A DNA stretch of 64,000 nt from Chitinophaga sp. Cy-1792 (GTDB lineage: Bacteria > Bacteroidota > Bacteroidia > Chitinophagales > Chitinophagaceae), in contig NZ_VWWO01000002.1 in the NCBI RefSeq assembly GCF_011752935.1, positions 1,240,001 to 1,304,000 of the forward strand, read 5' to 3'. Both the position numbers and the translations under genes were made by a program. Below are positions 34,246 to 42,811 of the stretch, piece after piece; the stretch's first letter is position 1; the number at the start of each line of letters is the position of its first letter. Below the pieces are notes generated by a model, which made no database searches, had not been told where the DNA came from, and saw nothing but the letters and a program-made list of their open reading frames with translations.

Positions 34246-35133
34246 ATGCAGATAACAGAACAAAATACCCGGATTCCGGCATTTGACCTGGAGCCGGATG
34301 ATATCATCGGTAGCCCGCATTTCAGAGTTTATAATTTCAAAGGCCATATTCCGCGGAAAGAGTTGTTTCTGCCGCACCGTAAAAATCACTACCTGGTAGC
34401 TTTCATCAGAAAAGGCGGCGCCCGCAAATGGATAGACCTGAATCCTTATCAGACGTACGATAATTCACTTTATTTCACCGGGCCGCACCAGGTAATTGTA
34501 AAAGAGGCTTCCAATGAAATCAACAGCACCGGTATTGCATTTACAGAAGAATTTCTCTCTTTCCAGGAAAATGCAGGGCTTGGTCAGCTGCCCATCATAC
34601 GAAATCCTTACAGTCGCCATGAGCTGAAGCTCCTGCCGGAAGATGTTGTATTCGTGGAAGACATGCTGACGAAAATCAATGAAGAGTATCATAAAGGCGG
34701 AGAGTGGCAACGCCGTATGCTGAGTGCTTACCTGACAGTATTATTGACCTATTTAAGCCGTTTATACAACGAGCAGTTCCATAATGAGGCTGTTACGCCT
34801 GATAAATTATTATTGAAGCGATTTCAGGCCCGGATAAACGAAAATTACAGGGAAATGCATGAGGTAGGTGATTATGCGGCACAGCTGCATATATCTGCCG
34901 GGCACCTGAGTGAAGTAGTGAAGGCGCATAGCGGAAAGCCTGCTATCAAGCATATTCATGAGCGTATTACGCTGGAAGCCCGGCGTTTGCTTTTTCATAC
35001 CCATCAGTCGTCCAAGGAAATCGCCTATGACCTTGGTTTCGCAGATGCATCCTATTTTAACCGCTTCTTTAAAAGGGAAACCGGGATGACGCCGGCAGCA
35101 TATCGCAGCTCCGTCCGTGAAATGTACCATTAA
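34246..35133 (+). CDS. AraC family transcriptional regulator
   Basis: A 295-residue regulator with a cupin-like N-terminal domain (about 15-160: PHRKNHYLVAFIRKGG, YQTYDNSLYFTGPHQ) and a C-terminal AraC domain (about 195-290) containing AAQLHISAGHLSEVVKAH and IAYDLGFADASYFNRFFKR. It precedes an SDR gene by 66 bp on the same strand, and that SDR has its own -7 box, so the pair looks like the common AraC-SDR pair in this genome. Confidence 0.92.
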   Translation: MQITEQNTRIPAFDLEPDDIIGSPHFRVYNFKGHIPRKELFLPHRKNHYLVAFIRKGGARKWIDLNPYQTYDNSLYFTGPHQVIVKEASNEINSTGIAFTEEFLSFQENAGLGQLPIIRNPYSRHELKLLPEDVVFVEDMLTKINEEYHKGGEWQRRMLSAYLTVLLTYLSRLYNEQFHNEAVTPDKLLLKRFQARINENYREMHEVGDYAAQLHISAGHLSEVVKAHSGKPAIKHIHERITLEARRLLFHTHQSSKEIAYDLGFADASYFNRFFKRETGMTPAAYRSSVREMYH

Positions 35134-35199
35134 TACCGGTGGATGTGTTCCTGCGATGCCCGTTGCGGCATGTAGCTTTGTACCGTTAAATAAAATCAT

Positions 35200-35937
35200 A
35201 TGAAAACAGTACTGATAACAGGCGCAAACAGAAGCATCGGTTTTGAAACAGCCAGGCAGTTATTACAGCAGGGCTATTTTGTATATCTCGGGGCCAGAGA
35301 TATTGAAAAGGGCCGGCAGGCTGTTCAGCAGCTGCAAAGCGAAGGTTTGGAAAATGTAGCCGCAGTGGCCATCGACGTAGACGACATCGCATCCATTAAA
35401 GCAGCCCGTGAAACGCTGGGTAAGAAAATTACCGTTCTTGATGTGCTGATCAACAATGCCGGCATACTGGGGGGCTTTCAGCAATCCCCGACAGATATGG
35501 ATTTGCAGGTATTGAGAGAGGTATTTAATACCAATGTTTTTGGTGTGGTAGCAGTGACGCAGGTATTTATGAACCTGTTGCAGGCAGCGCCACAGCCAAG
35601 GATTGTAAATGTTACCTCCGGCCTGGGCTCTCTGACCAAACACAGTGATCCTGCATGGAAATATTACCAGGTGAAGCCTACGGCCTATGTTTCCTCCAAA
35701 GCGGCCCTCAATGCCTATACCATCGTATTGGCTTATCAGCTGCGCGATACTGCCTTCAAGGTAAATGCAGTAGACCCGGGCTATACCGCCACAGATTTCA
35801 ATAACCACCACGGCACCGGCACGGTGGAAGACGCCGCAGCAAGGGTAGTGAAGGCGGCTACCTTAGGTGCGGACGGTCCTACCGGCCAATTTTTCAGCGA
35901 TGATAATGCACCGGAAGGTGGTATCAGTCCATGGTAA
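35200..35937 (+). CDS. Short-chain dehydrogenase/reductase
   Basis: A 245-residue classical SDR. The NAD(P) motif is TGANRSIGFETARQL (TGxxxxxG), the structural NNAG is in LINNAGILGG, and the catalytic Tyr and Lys lie in YVSSKAALNAY (about residues 162-166) after Ser in NVTSGLG. The C-terminal end (DPGYTATDFN) is of the carbonyl-reductase-like group. A TAGCTTTG -7 box at 35173-35180 gives it a separate promoter downstream of the AraC gene. The substrate is unknown. Confidence 0.92.
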   Translation: MKTVLITGANRSIGFETARQLLQQGYFVYLGARDIEKGRQAVQQLQSEGLENVAAVAIDVDDIASIKAARETLGKKITVLDVLINNAGILGGFQQSPTDMDLQVLREVFNTNVFGVVAVTQVFMNLLQAAPQPRIVNVTSGLGSLTKHSDPAWKYYQVKPTAYVSSKAALNAYTIVLAYQLRDTAFKVNAVDPGYTATDFNNHHGTGTVEDAAARVVKAATLGADGPTGQFFSDDNAPEGGISPW

Positions 35938-35955
35938 TAAGTGATGATTTTTACC

Positions 35956-35998
35956 CGAAAAAGCGGAATACGGCCTCCAGGCGTATTCCGCTTTTTCG
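35956..35998 (+). terminator. Strong intrinsic terminator after the SDR gene
   Basis: Perfect arms CGAAAAAGCGGAATACG and complement, 9-base loop, T-run on both strands. Confidence 0.88.
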
Positions 35999-36084
35999 TT
36001 TTACACCATGCTAAACATTCAGCGGTTGACGGACGTTAAAACATATGCATCTGATCATCATCTACCTAAAAAATAATTAATGGT

Positions 36085-36978
36085 ATGAAGCACTCCAGCG
36101 ACACCCTCCGACTTGTATATCCGCAATGGCAGGGCGGTGTGATAAACTCGCTGCTGCCTGAACTGGACCCTGACGATGCAGCCACAGGTTACTTCCTGGG
36201 GGCACAGCTGCTCAGCTTCCTGGCACCGGATAATGGCCAGCGGACAGTTGAAGTGCCGGTATCAATGGATGTCAGCGACAGGAAAACAGAGAACGGTATT
36301 AACTCCAGGGCTGTTATTATCAAACAGATAAAGGCTGCACTGGAAATTTTACTGGAAGAAAACCCGTCCGGTATTGTGACGCTGGGTGGTGATTGTGCCG
36401 TCAGTGCAGTGCCGTTTTCTTACCTGGGAAAAAAGTATGCAGATGATGTGGCGATTGTATGGATAGATGCCCATCCGGATATTAACCTGCCCGGAGATCC
36501 CTATACCGGATTTCATGCCATGGTATTATCGGCATTGCTGGGTTTGGGAGATGACAGCATCGTAGGATTATTACCGGCTCATTTTAAACCGGAACATACA
36601 CTGATCGTTGGCCTGAGAAGCTGGGACCATCCAGGTATCAAAGAGCGTCAGGAGGAGTTAGGCATTAAAGGGCTGGCTCCCGCAGCAGTAGCCGGCAGCA
36701 GTGCGCCGGTACTGGACTGGCTGAAGGCAACAGGCAAATCAAAAGTCCTGATTCATTTTGACCTGGACGTACTAGACCCCAAGGAAATAATTGCAGCCGT
36801 TGGTACAGACCCTGAAGGGCTGAAGATAAATGAAGTAATACGCATCATCCGCGACATTGCGGCAGCCTATGACGTAGTAGGGTTAACAGTGGCAGAGCAT
36901 ATGCCGCGGGTAGCCATCAAATTGAGGAACATACTGCGGCAATTGCCGCTGTTGAATGATGAGGTAGACAGTGAATAA
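36085..36978 (+). CDS. Arginase/agmatinase-fold hydrolase
   Basis: A 297-residue ureohydrolase-family protein. Three of the metal-binding blocks are visible: GGDCAVS (GGDHS type, with Cys in place of His), VWIDAHPDIN (DAHxD) and HFDLDVLDP (DxD). The Cys-for-His change occurs in other divergent members and does not by itself rule out activity, but arginase or agmatinase specificity cannot be claimed. It is a single cytosolic gene with a small hairpin downstream. Confidence 0.83.
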   Translation: MKHSSDTLRLVYPQWQGGVINSLLPELDPDDAATGYFLGAQLLSFLAPDNGQRTVEVPVSMDVSDRKTENGINSRAVIIKQIKAALEILLEENPSGIVTLGGDCAVSAVPFSYLGKKYADDVAIVWIDAHPDINLPGDPYTGFHAMVLSALLGLGDDSIVGLLPAHFKPEHTLIVGLRSWDHPGIKERQEELGIKGLAPAAVAGSSAPVLDWLKATGKSKVLIHFDLDVLDPKEIIAAVGTDPEGLKINEVIRIIRDIAAAYDVVGLTVAEHMPRVAIKLRNILRQLPLLNDEVDSE

Positions 36979-36986
36979 AAAAGTGA

Positions 36987-37019
36987 AACCAGGCGCATGA
37001 ATCATGCATACACCTGGTG
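36987..37019. terminator. Hairpin between convergent genes
   Basis: Imperfect stem ACCAGG.GCATG / CATGC...CCTGGT lying between the arginase-fold and monooxygenase stops. The T-run is weak. Confidence 0.5.
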
Positions 37020-37026
37020 TTAATAT

Positions 37027-38559
37027 TTAGCTGCGTACAAACCAGCGGTTGGCAGCAGCCTGTAATTCGCCGGTATCCGCCTGGCTATCCGTAGCCCATG
37101 CGACAATGCCATCGGGGCGTACCAGCAGGGCCATTACACCCAGACTTATTTTTGGCGTGGCAGCCACATACTTCAGTTGCGCCGCATATTCCGTTGCAAT
37201 AGATTTAAGCTGGTCATTATTGCTGAAATCCAGCAGTATGCCGCGTCCGTCGCGCATTATTTCGCCGATGGTGGTACCGTCTTCGAATTCGAAATTAGGT
37301 ACGTTGTAGCCGGTCATGGGATGGTGACCGCCGAGATCATAATGTGTAGATACACCCCAGATGCGGCTGGCCATATAGGTAGCGCCATCGGGGGTATTGA
37401 TAAGATCGCGGAGAACGGCGTATAGGGCGCGTGCATGCGGATTGGGGTGCATGACAGCTACCTGTGCCCGTGACCAGTCCAGTACCTGTTCACCTACCGG
37501 GAAACGTTCGCTGAAATAGGTATCCAGCAGGCCTTCCGGCGCTGTATTATGTATGGTAGCGGCGAGTTTCCAGCCCAGGTTCATGACATCGCCGAGCCCC
37601 AGGTTAAGTCCCTGGCCACCTAGTGGAGAATGTATATGTGCAGCATCGCCTGCCAGCAGGATGCGTCCCTTACGATAGGCCGTTGCCTGTCGTGCGCGGT
37701 CTGTCCACAGGGTGCCGTTATGCATAGCCGTTACCGTTATATCGCAACCGGATATACGACGCAGCACTTCCTGGAATCGCGCTGCTGTCAGCGGTGTTTT
37801 GGAAGCATGGAAGGCGCCGCCGTCAAAGTCCTGCATCATCAGGTAACCGGGCTGGGATTGGAAATACAATCCCTGAGGGGTGATAACGCGGCCTGGGCGC
37901 AGGTTTTCTGCGCCGGTAAGTTCTACCTGGGCATTGTATCCGGTAAATTCGGGCTCTGTGCCTGCAAATTCAAAACCAGCGGCCTTTCGTACTATACTAC
38001 GGCTACCATCGCAGCCTACCAGCCATTTTGCATGGAAACTTTCTTCGCCGGACCAGACAGTAACGCTGTCTGTCGTTTGCCGGAAATCAGTGACAGGATG
38101 ATCATATAGAACCGTGACGCCCAATGCTGCTGCGCGGCCGGAGAATACCGTTTCCAGTTCCTGCATTTCAGACATCAGCGCAGGCTCATTGGAGCTGGGT
38201 AGACGGAATTTCAGCTGAGCAGTATCGATATTGCTGTGCAATAGCGGAATGCCGGCGAAGTGGCCAGACTGCCGTTGCGGAGCAGGGCCGTTTTTAGGCA
38301 CGCTATGCGGCTGTTTCATGCGCTTGTGAAGCTGTAGCTCTTCGAGCAGTCCACGGCGGTGCAGGGCTTCAATGGAGAGAGAGGACAGGCCTCTGATGCC
38401 AAAAGGTATTTTCTTCAGGGGATTATCCTGGGGGATTGTCTTTTCTAAAATCAGTACAGCACATCCGTAAAGGGCCAGTTCACCGGCCAGGAAAAGCCCG
38501 ACGGGGCCGGCGCCGGAAATAATGACATCGTACTGTTGTTGATGGGATGCGGTTTGCAT
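37027..38559 (-). CDS. FAD-dependent aromatic-type monooxygenase
   Basis: A 510-residue class A flavoprotein hydroxylase. The FAD-binding dinucleotide fold starts with VIISGAGPVGLFLAGELALY; the second FAD motif GDAAHIHSPLGGQGLNLG is near residue 300, and the DG motif is in VGCDGSRSIVRKAAG. The C-terminal thioredoxin-like part ends with LLVRPDGIVAWA, as in PheA/TfdB-type hydroxylases and rifampicin monooxygenases. Which aromatic it oxidises is not known. It lies 90 bp downstream of an AraC gene on the same strand and has its own TATACAA/-7 promoter-like site. Confidence 0.87.
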   Translation of the reverse strand: MQTASHQQQYDVIISGAGPVGLFLAGELALYGCAVLILEKTIPQDNPLKKIPFGIRGLSSLSIEALHRRGLLEELQLHKRMKQPHSVPKNGPAPQRQSGHFAGIPLLHSNIDTAQLKFRLPSSNEPALMSEMQELETVFSGRAAALGVTVLYDHPVTDFRQTTDSVTVWSGEESFHAKWLVGCDGSRSIVRKAAGFEFAGTEPEFTGYNAQVELTGAENLRPGRVITPQGLYFQSQPGYLMMQDFDGGAFHASKTPLTAARFQEVLRRISGCDITVTAMHNGTLWTDRARQATAYRKGRILLAGDAAHIHSPLGGQGLNLGLGDVMNLGWKLAATIHNTAPEGLLDTYFSERFPVGEQVLDWSRAQVAVMHPNPHARALYAVLRDLINTPDGATYMASRIWGVSTHYDLGGHHPMTGYNVPNFEFEDGTTIGEIMRDGRGILLDFSNNDQLKSIATEYAAQLKYVAATPKISLGVMALLVRPDGIVAWATDSQADTGELQAAANRWFVRS

Positions 38560-38594
38560 GGTTTCTATTGTAGCTTAATGTATGATTGATGCCA

Positions 38595-38629
38595 CAAAAT
38601 TCCGCCATACGTGGGAGATAGGATTGTAT
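38595..38629 (-). promoter_or_regulatory. Promoter-like site of the monooxygenase gene
   Basis: On the minus strand ATACAA begins at 38629 and GAATTTTG (one-mismatch -7 box) at 38602, again 27 bp apart. The upstream half-site 21 bp earlier (at 38650) does not match, so only half of the architecture is conserved. Confidence 0.4.
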
Positions 38630-38649
38630 AAACGCGACAAATTCGCGGT

Positions 38650-39447
38650 TCAGGGGTTTTGCTGCTTTTTATGCCTGCGGGCAAAAGCGGCGGGTGTGGT
38701 ACCGCTATAACGCCTGAATTCCCGGCTTAGGTGGGCCTGGTCTGTATAGCCTAGTTCTATGGCCAGTCCGGCAAGGTTGGCATCCGGGAAATGCCACAGG
38801 TGGTTGCGTACCTGTTCGAAGCGCATGAGCCCGGAAACATCTTTAATCGTGCGTCCTGACGATTGCTTGAATTTCCTTTCTACGGTGCGCACGCTGGCAT
38901 GTGCAGCGGCGGCCACTTCGCTGACTGCCAGGGTGCCTTTGCCGGAGCGCATGGCGGCGCCAGCTTTAAATAGCGTCATGTCTATGGCCAGTTGCGACAT
39001 ATGCTCCAGGAAATATTGCTGTAGCAAAGTGATGGCAGCTTCCGGTTGTTCATTGCTAATAAGTTGCTGTAGTTGTGCCTGCAACGTTTCGATAGGGTGG
39101 GAGATCAGTTGTATGCCATTGTTGATGGAGGGTACCCCCAGCATGTCGAATACCGTCCAGGGGTAGCAGCGAATGCCCAGGATGTCGATGCGGTTTTTCG
39201 CAGACTGGTATACCGGCTGATTCAGCAGCCCCATGATGAAGGGGGAAGGCAGCTGTTCCAGCTGACCCTGGTCATTGATATTGGAGAGGTCGCCGAAATA
39301 AAAGATGATCTCCGTATAGCCATCCGGCAGAATTTCATAGCTGGTGGCCTCGTCGGGATAATCCCTGCGCTCATACCAGAAGCAGCGGATGGTATCTTTC
39401 AGCTCCTCCGGTGAATCAAATTCCTGGTGTGTATGATAAAGTAACAT
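38650..39447 (-). CDS. AraC family transcriptional regulator (DUF6597-type sensor)
   Basis: A 265-residue regulator. I use the ATG at 39447 because the longer reading runs into the next AraC gene. The N-terminal domain opens TIRCFWYERRD and ILPDGYTEIIFYFGD, the DUF6597 type found in this clade. The AraC domain (about 160-260) has VAAAAHASVRTVERKFKQSS and LAIELGYTDQAHLSREFRR. It is immediately upstream of the FAD monooxygenase on the same strand and is its likely regulator. Confidence 0.88.
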   Translation of the reverse strand: MLLYHTHQEFDSPEELKDTIRCFWYERRDYPDEATSYEILPDGYTEIIFYFGDLSNINDQGQLEQLPSPFIMGLLNQPVYQSAKNRIDILGIRCYPWTVFDMLGVPSINNGIQLISHPIETLQAQLQQLISNEQPEAAITLLQQYFLEHMSQLAIDMTLFKAGAAMRSGKGTLAVSEVAAAAHASVRTVERKFKQSSGRTIKDVSGLMRFEQVRNHLWHFPDANLAGLAIELGYTDQAHLSREFRRYSGTTPAAFARRHKKQQNP

Positions 39448-39499
39448 ATTAGCCGGGTTGTAATCAAAAAAATACAGGCATCTAACCTGAACGCATATA

Positions 39500-40351
39500 C
39501 TATGCAGAGATATTTTGTTTTTTGATAAAGTTATTTTTGAATGCCGTCGGGCTGAGGCCAGCATGTTTTTTAAACAGCCGGTTCAGGTGACTGGCGTCGC
39601 TAAAGCCAAACTCATAAACGATTTCATTCATCTTCATATCCGTGAACTGCAATCTTGTTTCGATCAGTTTAATTTTATAGCTGATGATATAGTCCTGCAA
39701 ACTGCGTCCGGTATGTTGTTTGAAATATTCGCTGATATACGTCGGTGACACGTTGAATCGCTGTGCGATTTTTTCTGTTTTCAATTGTTCCGGATCGTAT
39801 ATGTGCTGATGTACGTCTGCCAGCAATTCCAGTGCAGTATTCGATTTGGGAGTACCTGCATGACAGGTGCCCAACATTAACATATTTCTTGCTGCAATGG
39901 TGATGATGGTATTGATGAGTTGTCTGATGACGTCTGGCTGCTGTGGGTGCTGATTGACATGTTCCCGGATAAGGGCCTCTACCAGGGCTCTTACCAGTGG
40001 TTTGTCGGTGATATTATCAAGAATGCAACCGGGAAGATGATCATAGTTGTGGAAGATAAATTCCAGTTTTTGTATCCATTCCTTGCTTTGGGTTTTGAGA
40101 TAACTGGTATTGAACCGGATAAAGAAGAAGCGGGTCATAGCGGTTATTTCAAATCCATGTGTGTCTTGCGGGAAGATGAGGAAGAGTTTATCCTTACTGT
40201 AGGGTAGCCGGTGTTTGTTGATGATCTGCGTGCCGGCGCCTTCCAGCACGAATACCATCTCGAAAAAGGTTTTCCGGTGTTCACGGGCTTGATATTCACT
40301 GGTTTCCAGGAGGTCCAGCTCATAAGGCTGATGCAGATTCCTAATTTCCAT
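39500..40351 (-). CDS. AraC family transcriptional regulator
   Basis: A 283-residue regulator; the ATG at 40351 (MEIRNLHQ) is preferred to the one seven codons upstream. The cupin sensor (about 10-100, FFEMVFVLEGAGTQIINKH) is followed by a C-terminal AraC domain (about 185-283: IAQRFNVSPTYISEYFKQH and IVYEFGFSDASHLNRLFKK). It is divergent from doxX; the gap holds two GTACAA direct repeats 21 bp apart, so it probably regulates DoxX and itself. Confidence 0.92.
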   Translation of the reverse strand: MEIRNLHQPYELDLLETSEYQAREHRKTFFEMVFVLEGAGTQIINKHRLPYSKDKLFLIFPQDTHGFEITAMTRFFFIRFNTSYLKTQSKEWIQKLEFIFHNYDHLPGCILDNITDKPLVRALVEALIREHVNQHPQQPDVIRQLINTIITIAARNMLMLGTCHAGTPKSNTALELLADVHQHIYDPEQLKTEKIAQRFNVSPTYISEYFKQHTGRSLQDYIISYKIKLIETRLQFTDMKMNEIVYEFGFSDASHLNRLFKKHAGLSPTAFKNNFIKKQNISA

Positions 40352-40361
40352 ACCCACAAAA

Positions 40362-40417
40362 GTACAAATCATTCCAATGATTGTACAACATTTACTGCGG
40401 AGATCGGGCCAATTTTG
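40362..40417 (+). promoter_or_regulatory. AraC-type operator and promoter of doxX
   Basis: Half-sites GTACAAATC (40362) and GTACAACAT (40383), exactly 21 bp apart; the proximal one starts 27 bp before CAATTTTG (40410-40417), a one-mismatch -7 box. The doxX ATG is 21 bp further on. Confidence 0.65.
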
Positions 40418-40438
40418 TTTATCATAAAACGAAAGAAA

Positions 40439-40831
40439 ATGAACACAATAAGTTATTTGTTATTAAGACTTGGAATTGGTGCCAGTATGTTTGGCCATGG
40501 TTTGGTAAGATTACCCAAGCTGGAGAAATTCAGTGGCTGGATGATGGGGACATTTGAAAAGTCAATGCTGCCGACAGCCCTGGTGAAGCCTTTCAGTTAT
40601 GCCCTCCCTATTGCTGAGTTCCTGGTGGGGTTGTTGCTGATTGCGGGTCTCTTTACCCGCCAGGCGGCCGTGTTAGGTGGTATTGTTATGCTCAGTTTAA
40701 TATTTGGTACTACTATGATTGAAGGCTGGGATTTTCTGACCGGACAGCTGGTACATCTTGTCTTTTTTGCGGTGCTGTTGCAGTTTATCTCTTCCAATAC
40801 CTATGCCCTGGATAATCTACTCAAAAAATAA
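40439..40831 (+). CDS. DoxX family membrane protein
   Basis: A 130-residue four-TM inner-membrane protein of the DoxX/quinol-oxidase-subunit-like family, with LRLGIGASMFGHGLVRLPKL, the second segment AEFLVGLLLIAGLFTR and the terminal LVHLVFFAVLLQFIS. I start at the ATG at 40439; the upstream open frame overlaps the promoter and the AraC gene. DoxX proteins in Bacteroidota are often AraC- or HxlR-controlled and connected with redox or drug stress; a precise role is not known. It is adjacent to an HxlR gene. Confidence 0.88.
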   Translation: MNTISYLLLRLGIGASMFGHGLVRLPKLEKFSGWMMGTFEKSMLPTALVKPFSYALPIAEFLVGLLLIAGLFTRQAAVLGGIVMLSLIFGTTMIEGWDFLTGQLVHLVFFAVLLQFISSNTYALDNLLKK

Positions 40832-40847
40832 GGGTATATAAGCTATT

Positions 40848-40883
40848 AAAAAGCGCGTGAATATTATATTTAGGCGCTTTTTT
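40848..40883 (+). terminator. Intrinsic terminator after doxX
   Basis: Arms AAAAAGCGC and GCGCTTTTTT around a 17-base AT-rich loop. Confidence 0.75.
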
Positions 40884-40924
40884 CTTTATACTATAATTAT
40901 TATAGTTACAAGCTTATTTTTAGT

Positions 40925-40932
40925 TAAATTTG
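40925..40932 (+). promoter_or_regulatory. -7 box TAAATTTG of the HxlR gene
   Basis: A perfect TAnnTTTG match 21 bp before the ATG at 40954. No -33 TTTG is evident. Confidence 0.45.
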
Positions 40933-40953
40933 CCGGTAATAAAACAAGGCTTC

Positions 40954-41325
40954 ATGAGAACAGAATGTATAGGCGATCACGTAAAGCTTAAAGGCAAATC
41001 CTATCCTTGTACGGTGAGTCTGACGATGAACCTGGTAGGTGGTAAATGGAAGGCGGTTATCCTTTATCATCTTAAAGATGGGGAGAAAAGATATAATGAG
41101 TTGCGTAAAGAGATGCCTGATATTACGGAAATGACACTGAGTTTGCAGTTGAAGCAGCTGGAGAAAGATGGTTTAGTGGCCAGGAAAGTGTTTGGTAAGA
41201 AGCCGCCAATAAAAGTGGTGTATGACCTGACTGCCTTCGGGAAAACCTTTGTGCCGGTGCTGGAAGCCATTACAGCCTGGGGAAATCAGGTAGTAGTGGA
41301 GCAGGGGGAATTTGTGAAAGGGTAG
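40954..41325 (+). CDS. HxlR-type winged-helix transcriptional regulator
   Basis: A 123-residue regulator. The HxlR signature is complete: CTVSLTMNLVGGKWKAVILYHL, KRYNELRKEMPDITEMTLSLQLKQLE, then the wing PIKVVYDLTAFGKTF. The ATG at 40954 is used instead of an upstream TTG. HxlR proteins often sense reactive electrophiles, and this one lies next to doxX, so it could respond to redox stress. That link is inference. Confidence 0.92.
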   Translation: MRTECIGDHVKLKGKSYPCTVSLTMNLVGGKWKAVILYHLKDGEKRYNELRKEMPDITEMTLSLQLKQLEKDGLVARKVFGKKPPIKVVYDLTAFGKTFVPVLEAITAWGNQVVVEQGEFVKG

Positions 41326-41334
41326 TAGTTAATC

Positions 41335-41763
41335 CTATGATTCCGCTATCTTACAATACCGGAGATTACCTTCTTTCAAGACATGCAGCGCTTTTTGAGA
41401 TACGTTCAGGTATTTTTCTTTATCGATGTAAAAATCGTCATTCCCATCTGATGAAATATTGATCCATATGAATTCCGGTACGGATTTGCCATCAGGATTC
41501 AGGTCATAAAAAATGTCGTAAAATGAAAATTCTACATTTTTATTTGCTGTAATACCGCTGATATTGTTGTCTAGAAGGCGATGGTACATGCTTTCGGTAA
41601 CCAGGAAGCAAGGAAAGGATTCTATCAGGTCATCTCCCAGCCAATCTGCAAATTGAAAATGTAAGTGTTTAATAATTGGTGGGTGACCGGGTTTGTCTAT
41701 GATTGTATTTGGACCAAGCCCTCCTGGAACTTCGGGCGTCAGTCTGAAACGGTTTTCGGGCAT
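41335..41763 (-). CDS. Probable immunity protein, Imm43-like
   Basis: A 142-residue soluble protein. It opens MPENRFRLTPEVPGG and contains KPGHPPIIKHLHFQFADW followed by GDDLIESFPCFLVTE, a pattern I associate with the Imm43 family of polymorphic-toxin immunity proteins; I rate that as a resemblance only. A GTG at 41793 that overlaps the stop of the upstream gene is an alternative start. It is part of a run of three small, leftward genes of immunity type, with no toxin gene in sight. Confidence 0.6.
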   Translation of the reverse strand: MPENRFRLTPEVPGGLGPNTIIDKPGHPPIIKHLHFQFADWLGDDLIESFPCFLVTESMYHRLLDNNISGITANKNVEFSFYDIFYDLNPDGKSVPEFIWINISSDGNDDFYIDKEKYLNVSQKALHVLKEGNLRYCKIAES

Positions 41764-41792
41764 TTTGATACTTTTAAAATTTAATCCGGTCA

Positions 41793-42209
41793 CTAACTAA
41801 ACCATTTCTTTTCTGTTTCTTCTGCTCTCACCCATCCAAGTATACCAAATTCTTCATCGTCAAGTTCTTTGAGTGTGCCAGGGAATATCCGGCTATCATC
41901 CTTTGCGTAGGAGATACCATCAATTTCAACAAAATCATTTGAGGGAGGTGTCCAGCCGTCATGTATTGTTCTTAATACACAGCCATCACAGTATTGATCT
42001 GATTGGTCTGTCATGATATCACAGGACCTGTTTTTGCAGTAGGAGATAGCAGATCTTAATTCGTCGGCTGTCAGTTCAAATGTTTGAAGAAAGATTTCAA
42101 GCGAAGTTGCGTAAGACGCATGGAATATAGCACTATAGACGGTCAGTTGCCGGTTTTTTAAAACCGGTTGTCCAAACCCTCTGCCTTTATTTCTTTCGAT
42201 ATGTTCCAT
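41793..42209 (-). CDS. DUF433-like small protein
   Basis: A 138-residue protein. Residues about 10-60 (GFGQPVLKNRQLTVYSAI, then LTADELRSAISYC) resemble DUF433, the short winged-helix-like module of some antitoxins (GxPVIxGTRxxV..., LTxEDIxxALxY). The C-terminal half has four Cys in C-x5-C and YCDGC, possibly a metal site, and ends in acidic residues. It is next to two other small genes of immunity type. A role in toxin neutralisation is plausible but unproven. Confidence 0.55.
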   Translation of the reverse strand: MEHIERNKGRGFGQPVLKNRQLTVYSAIFHASYATSLEIFLQTFELTADELRSAISYCKNRSCDIMTDQSDQYCDGCVLRTIHDGWTPPSNDFVEIDGISYAKDDSRIFPGTLKELDDEEFGILGWVRAEETEKKWFS

Positions 42210-42240
42210 GGAGAATCTTAGCGTTTAAGGTACACTGGTA

Positions 42241-42639
42241 TTAATAAAACAATTTAATCAATTTTGTGAAGTTTCCGGCGCTGTTTATGGTATCAATCAG
42301 TTCGGGGATCGTGTCTTTAATAACCCAATAGGCCTCATGTCTGCTAACATGCACTTCCAGTTCATGTTGTAGTGCCGATAGGCTAACCTCCTGACTAAAC
42401 GTAGCATTTACATCAACTCTCTGCATTGGCTGGAAGTATTTCAGCGATTCCAGGAATGTGGCTGGCGTGACTTTGTTCGTGCCATTAATAACGTATTGAT
42501 GTCCGGCTGCATCGTAAATGGTTCCTGAGTTGTAAAATCCCTTATGTCCTTTAGAGATCAATCCAAATTTTTTTTCTGTAAAAACATATATAGGAGCTTC
42601 TTCCGGTTTAACGATGATAATTGGAAAAATCATTTGCAT
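42241..42639 (-). CDS. Hypothetical small protein of the immunity-like cluster
   Basis: A 132-residue soluble protein with no family I can name. It opens IFPIIIVKPEEAPIYVFTEKKF and has a run of short beta strands followed by a helical C-terminal half (LSALQHELEVHVSRH, IPELIDTINSAG). The start may be the second ATG, two codons in. It is the first of three similar-sized leftward genes (gap of 31 bp to the next), which supports a cotranscribed immunity-type cluster. Confidence 0.5.
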   Translation of the reverse strand: MQMIFPIIIVKPEEAPIYVFTEKKFGLISKGHKGFYNSGTIYDAAGHQYVINGTNKVTPATFLESLKYFQPMQRVDVNATFSQEVSLSALQHELEVHVSRHEAYWVIKDTIPELIDTINSAGNFTKLIKLFY

Positions 42640-42811
42640 TAAATAGGTAATATTAATTTAGGTGTCGAGCAAAGTCATTGCTGATGTTTCTTTGTTTAAA
42701 ATAGTTTTTTACTACACAGGTATAGCGTCCCTAAGTTACCAAAAATTTAATACCCTGAATACTGGCTTTTCAGGTTCCTACGCCCTAACTTTAAAGTAAA
42801 TCCATCAAAAC

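Noticed and set aside
35124..35180. AraC-type 21-bp repeat upstream of the SDR gene
   Set aside because: GTACCATTA and GTGTTCCTG at 21 bp have the right position, but only two bases match the consensus core, so I do not claim it.
37027..38559. FAD monooxygenase as a second rifamycin-inactivating enzyme (Rox) next to rph
   Set aside because: Motifs fit class A hydroxylases in general; it is 4 kb from rph and under another regulator, and no Rox-specific feature is clear.
39448..39564. Longer start of the AraC gene at 38650
   Set aside because: Runs into the next AraC gene; the sensor domain starts at the ATG at 39447.
40211..40438. Longer reading of DoxX upstream of 40439
   Set aside because: Antisense to the AraC gene and its operator; no conservation signals; DoxX begins at MNTISYLLL.
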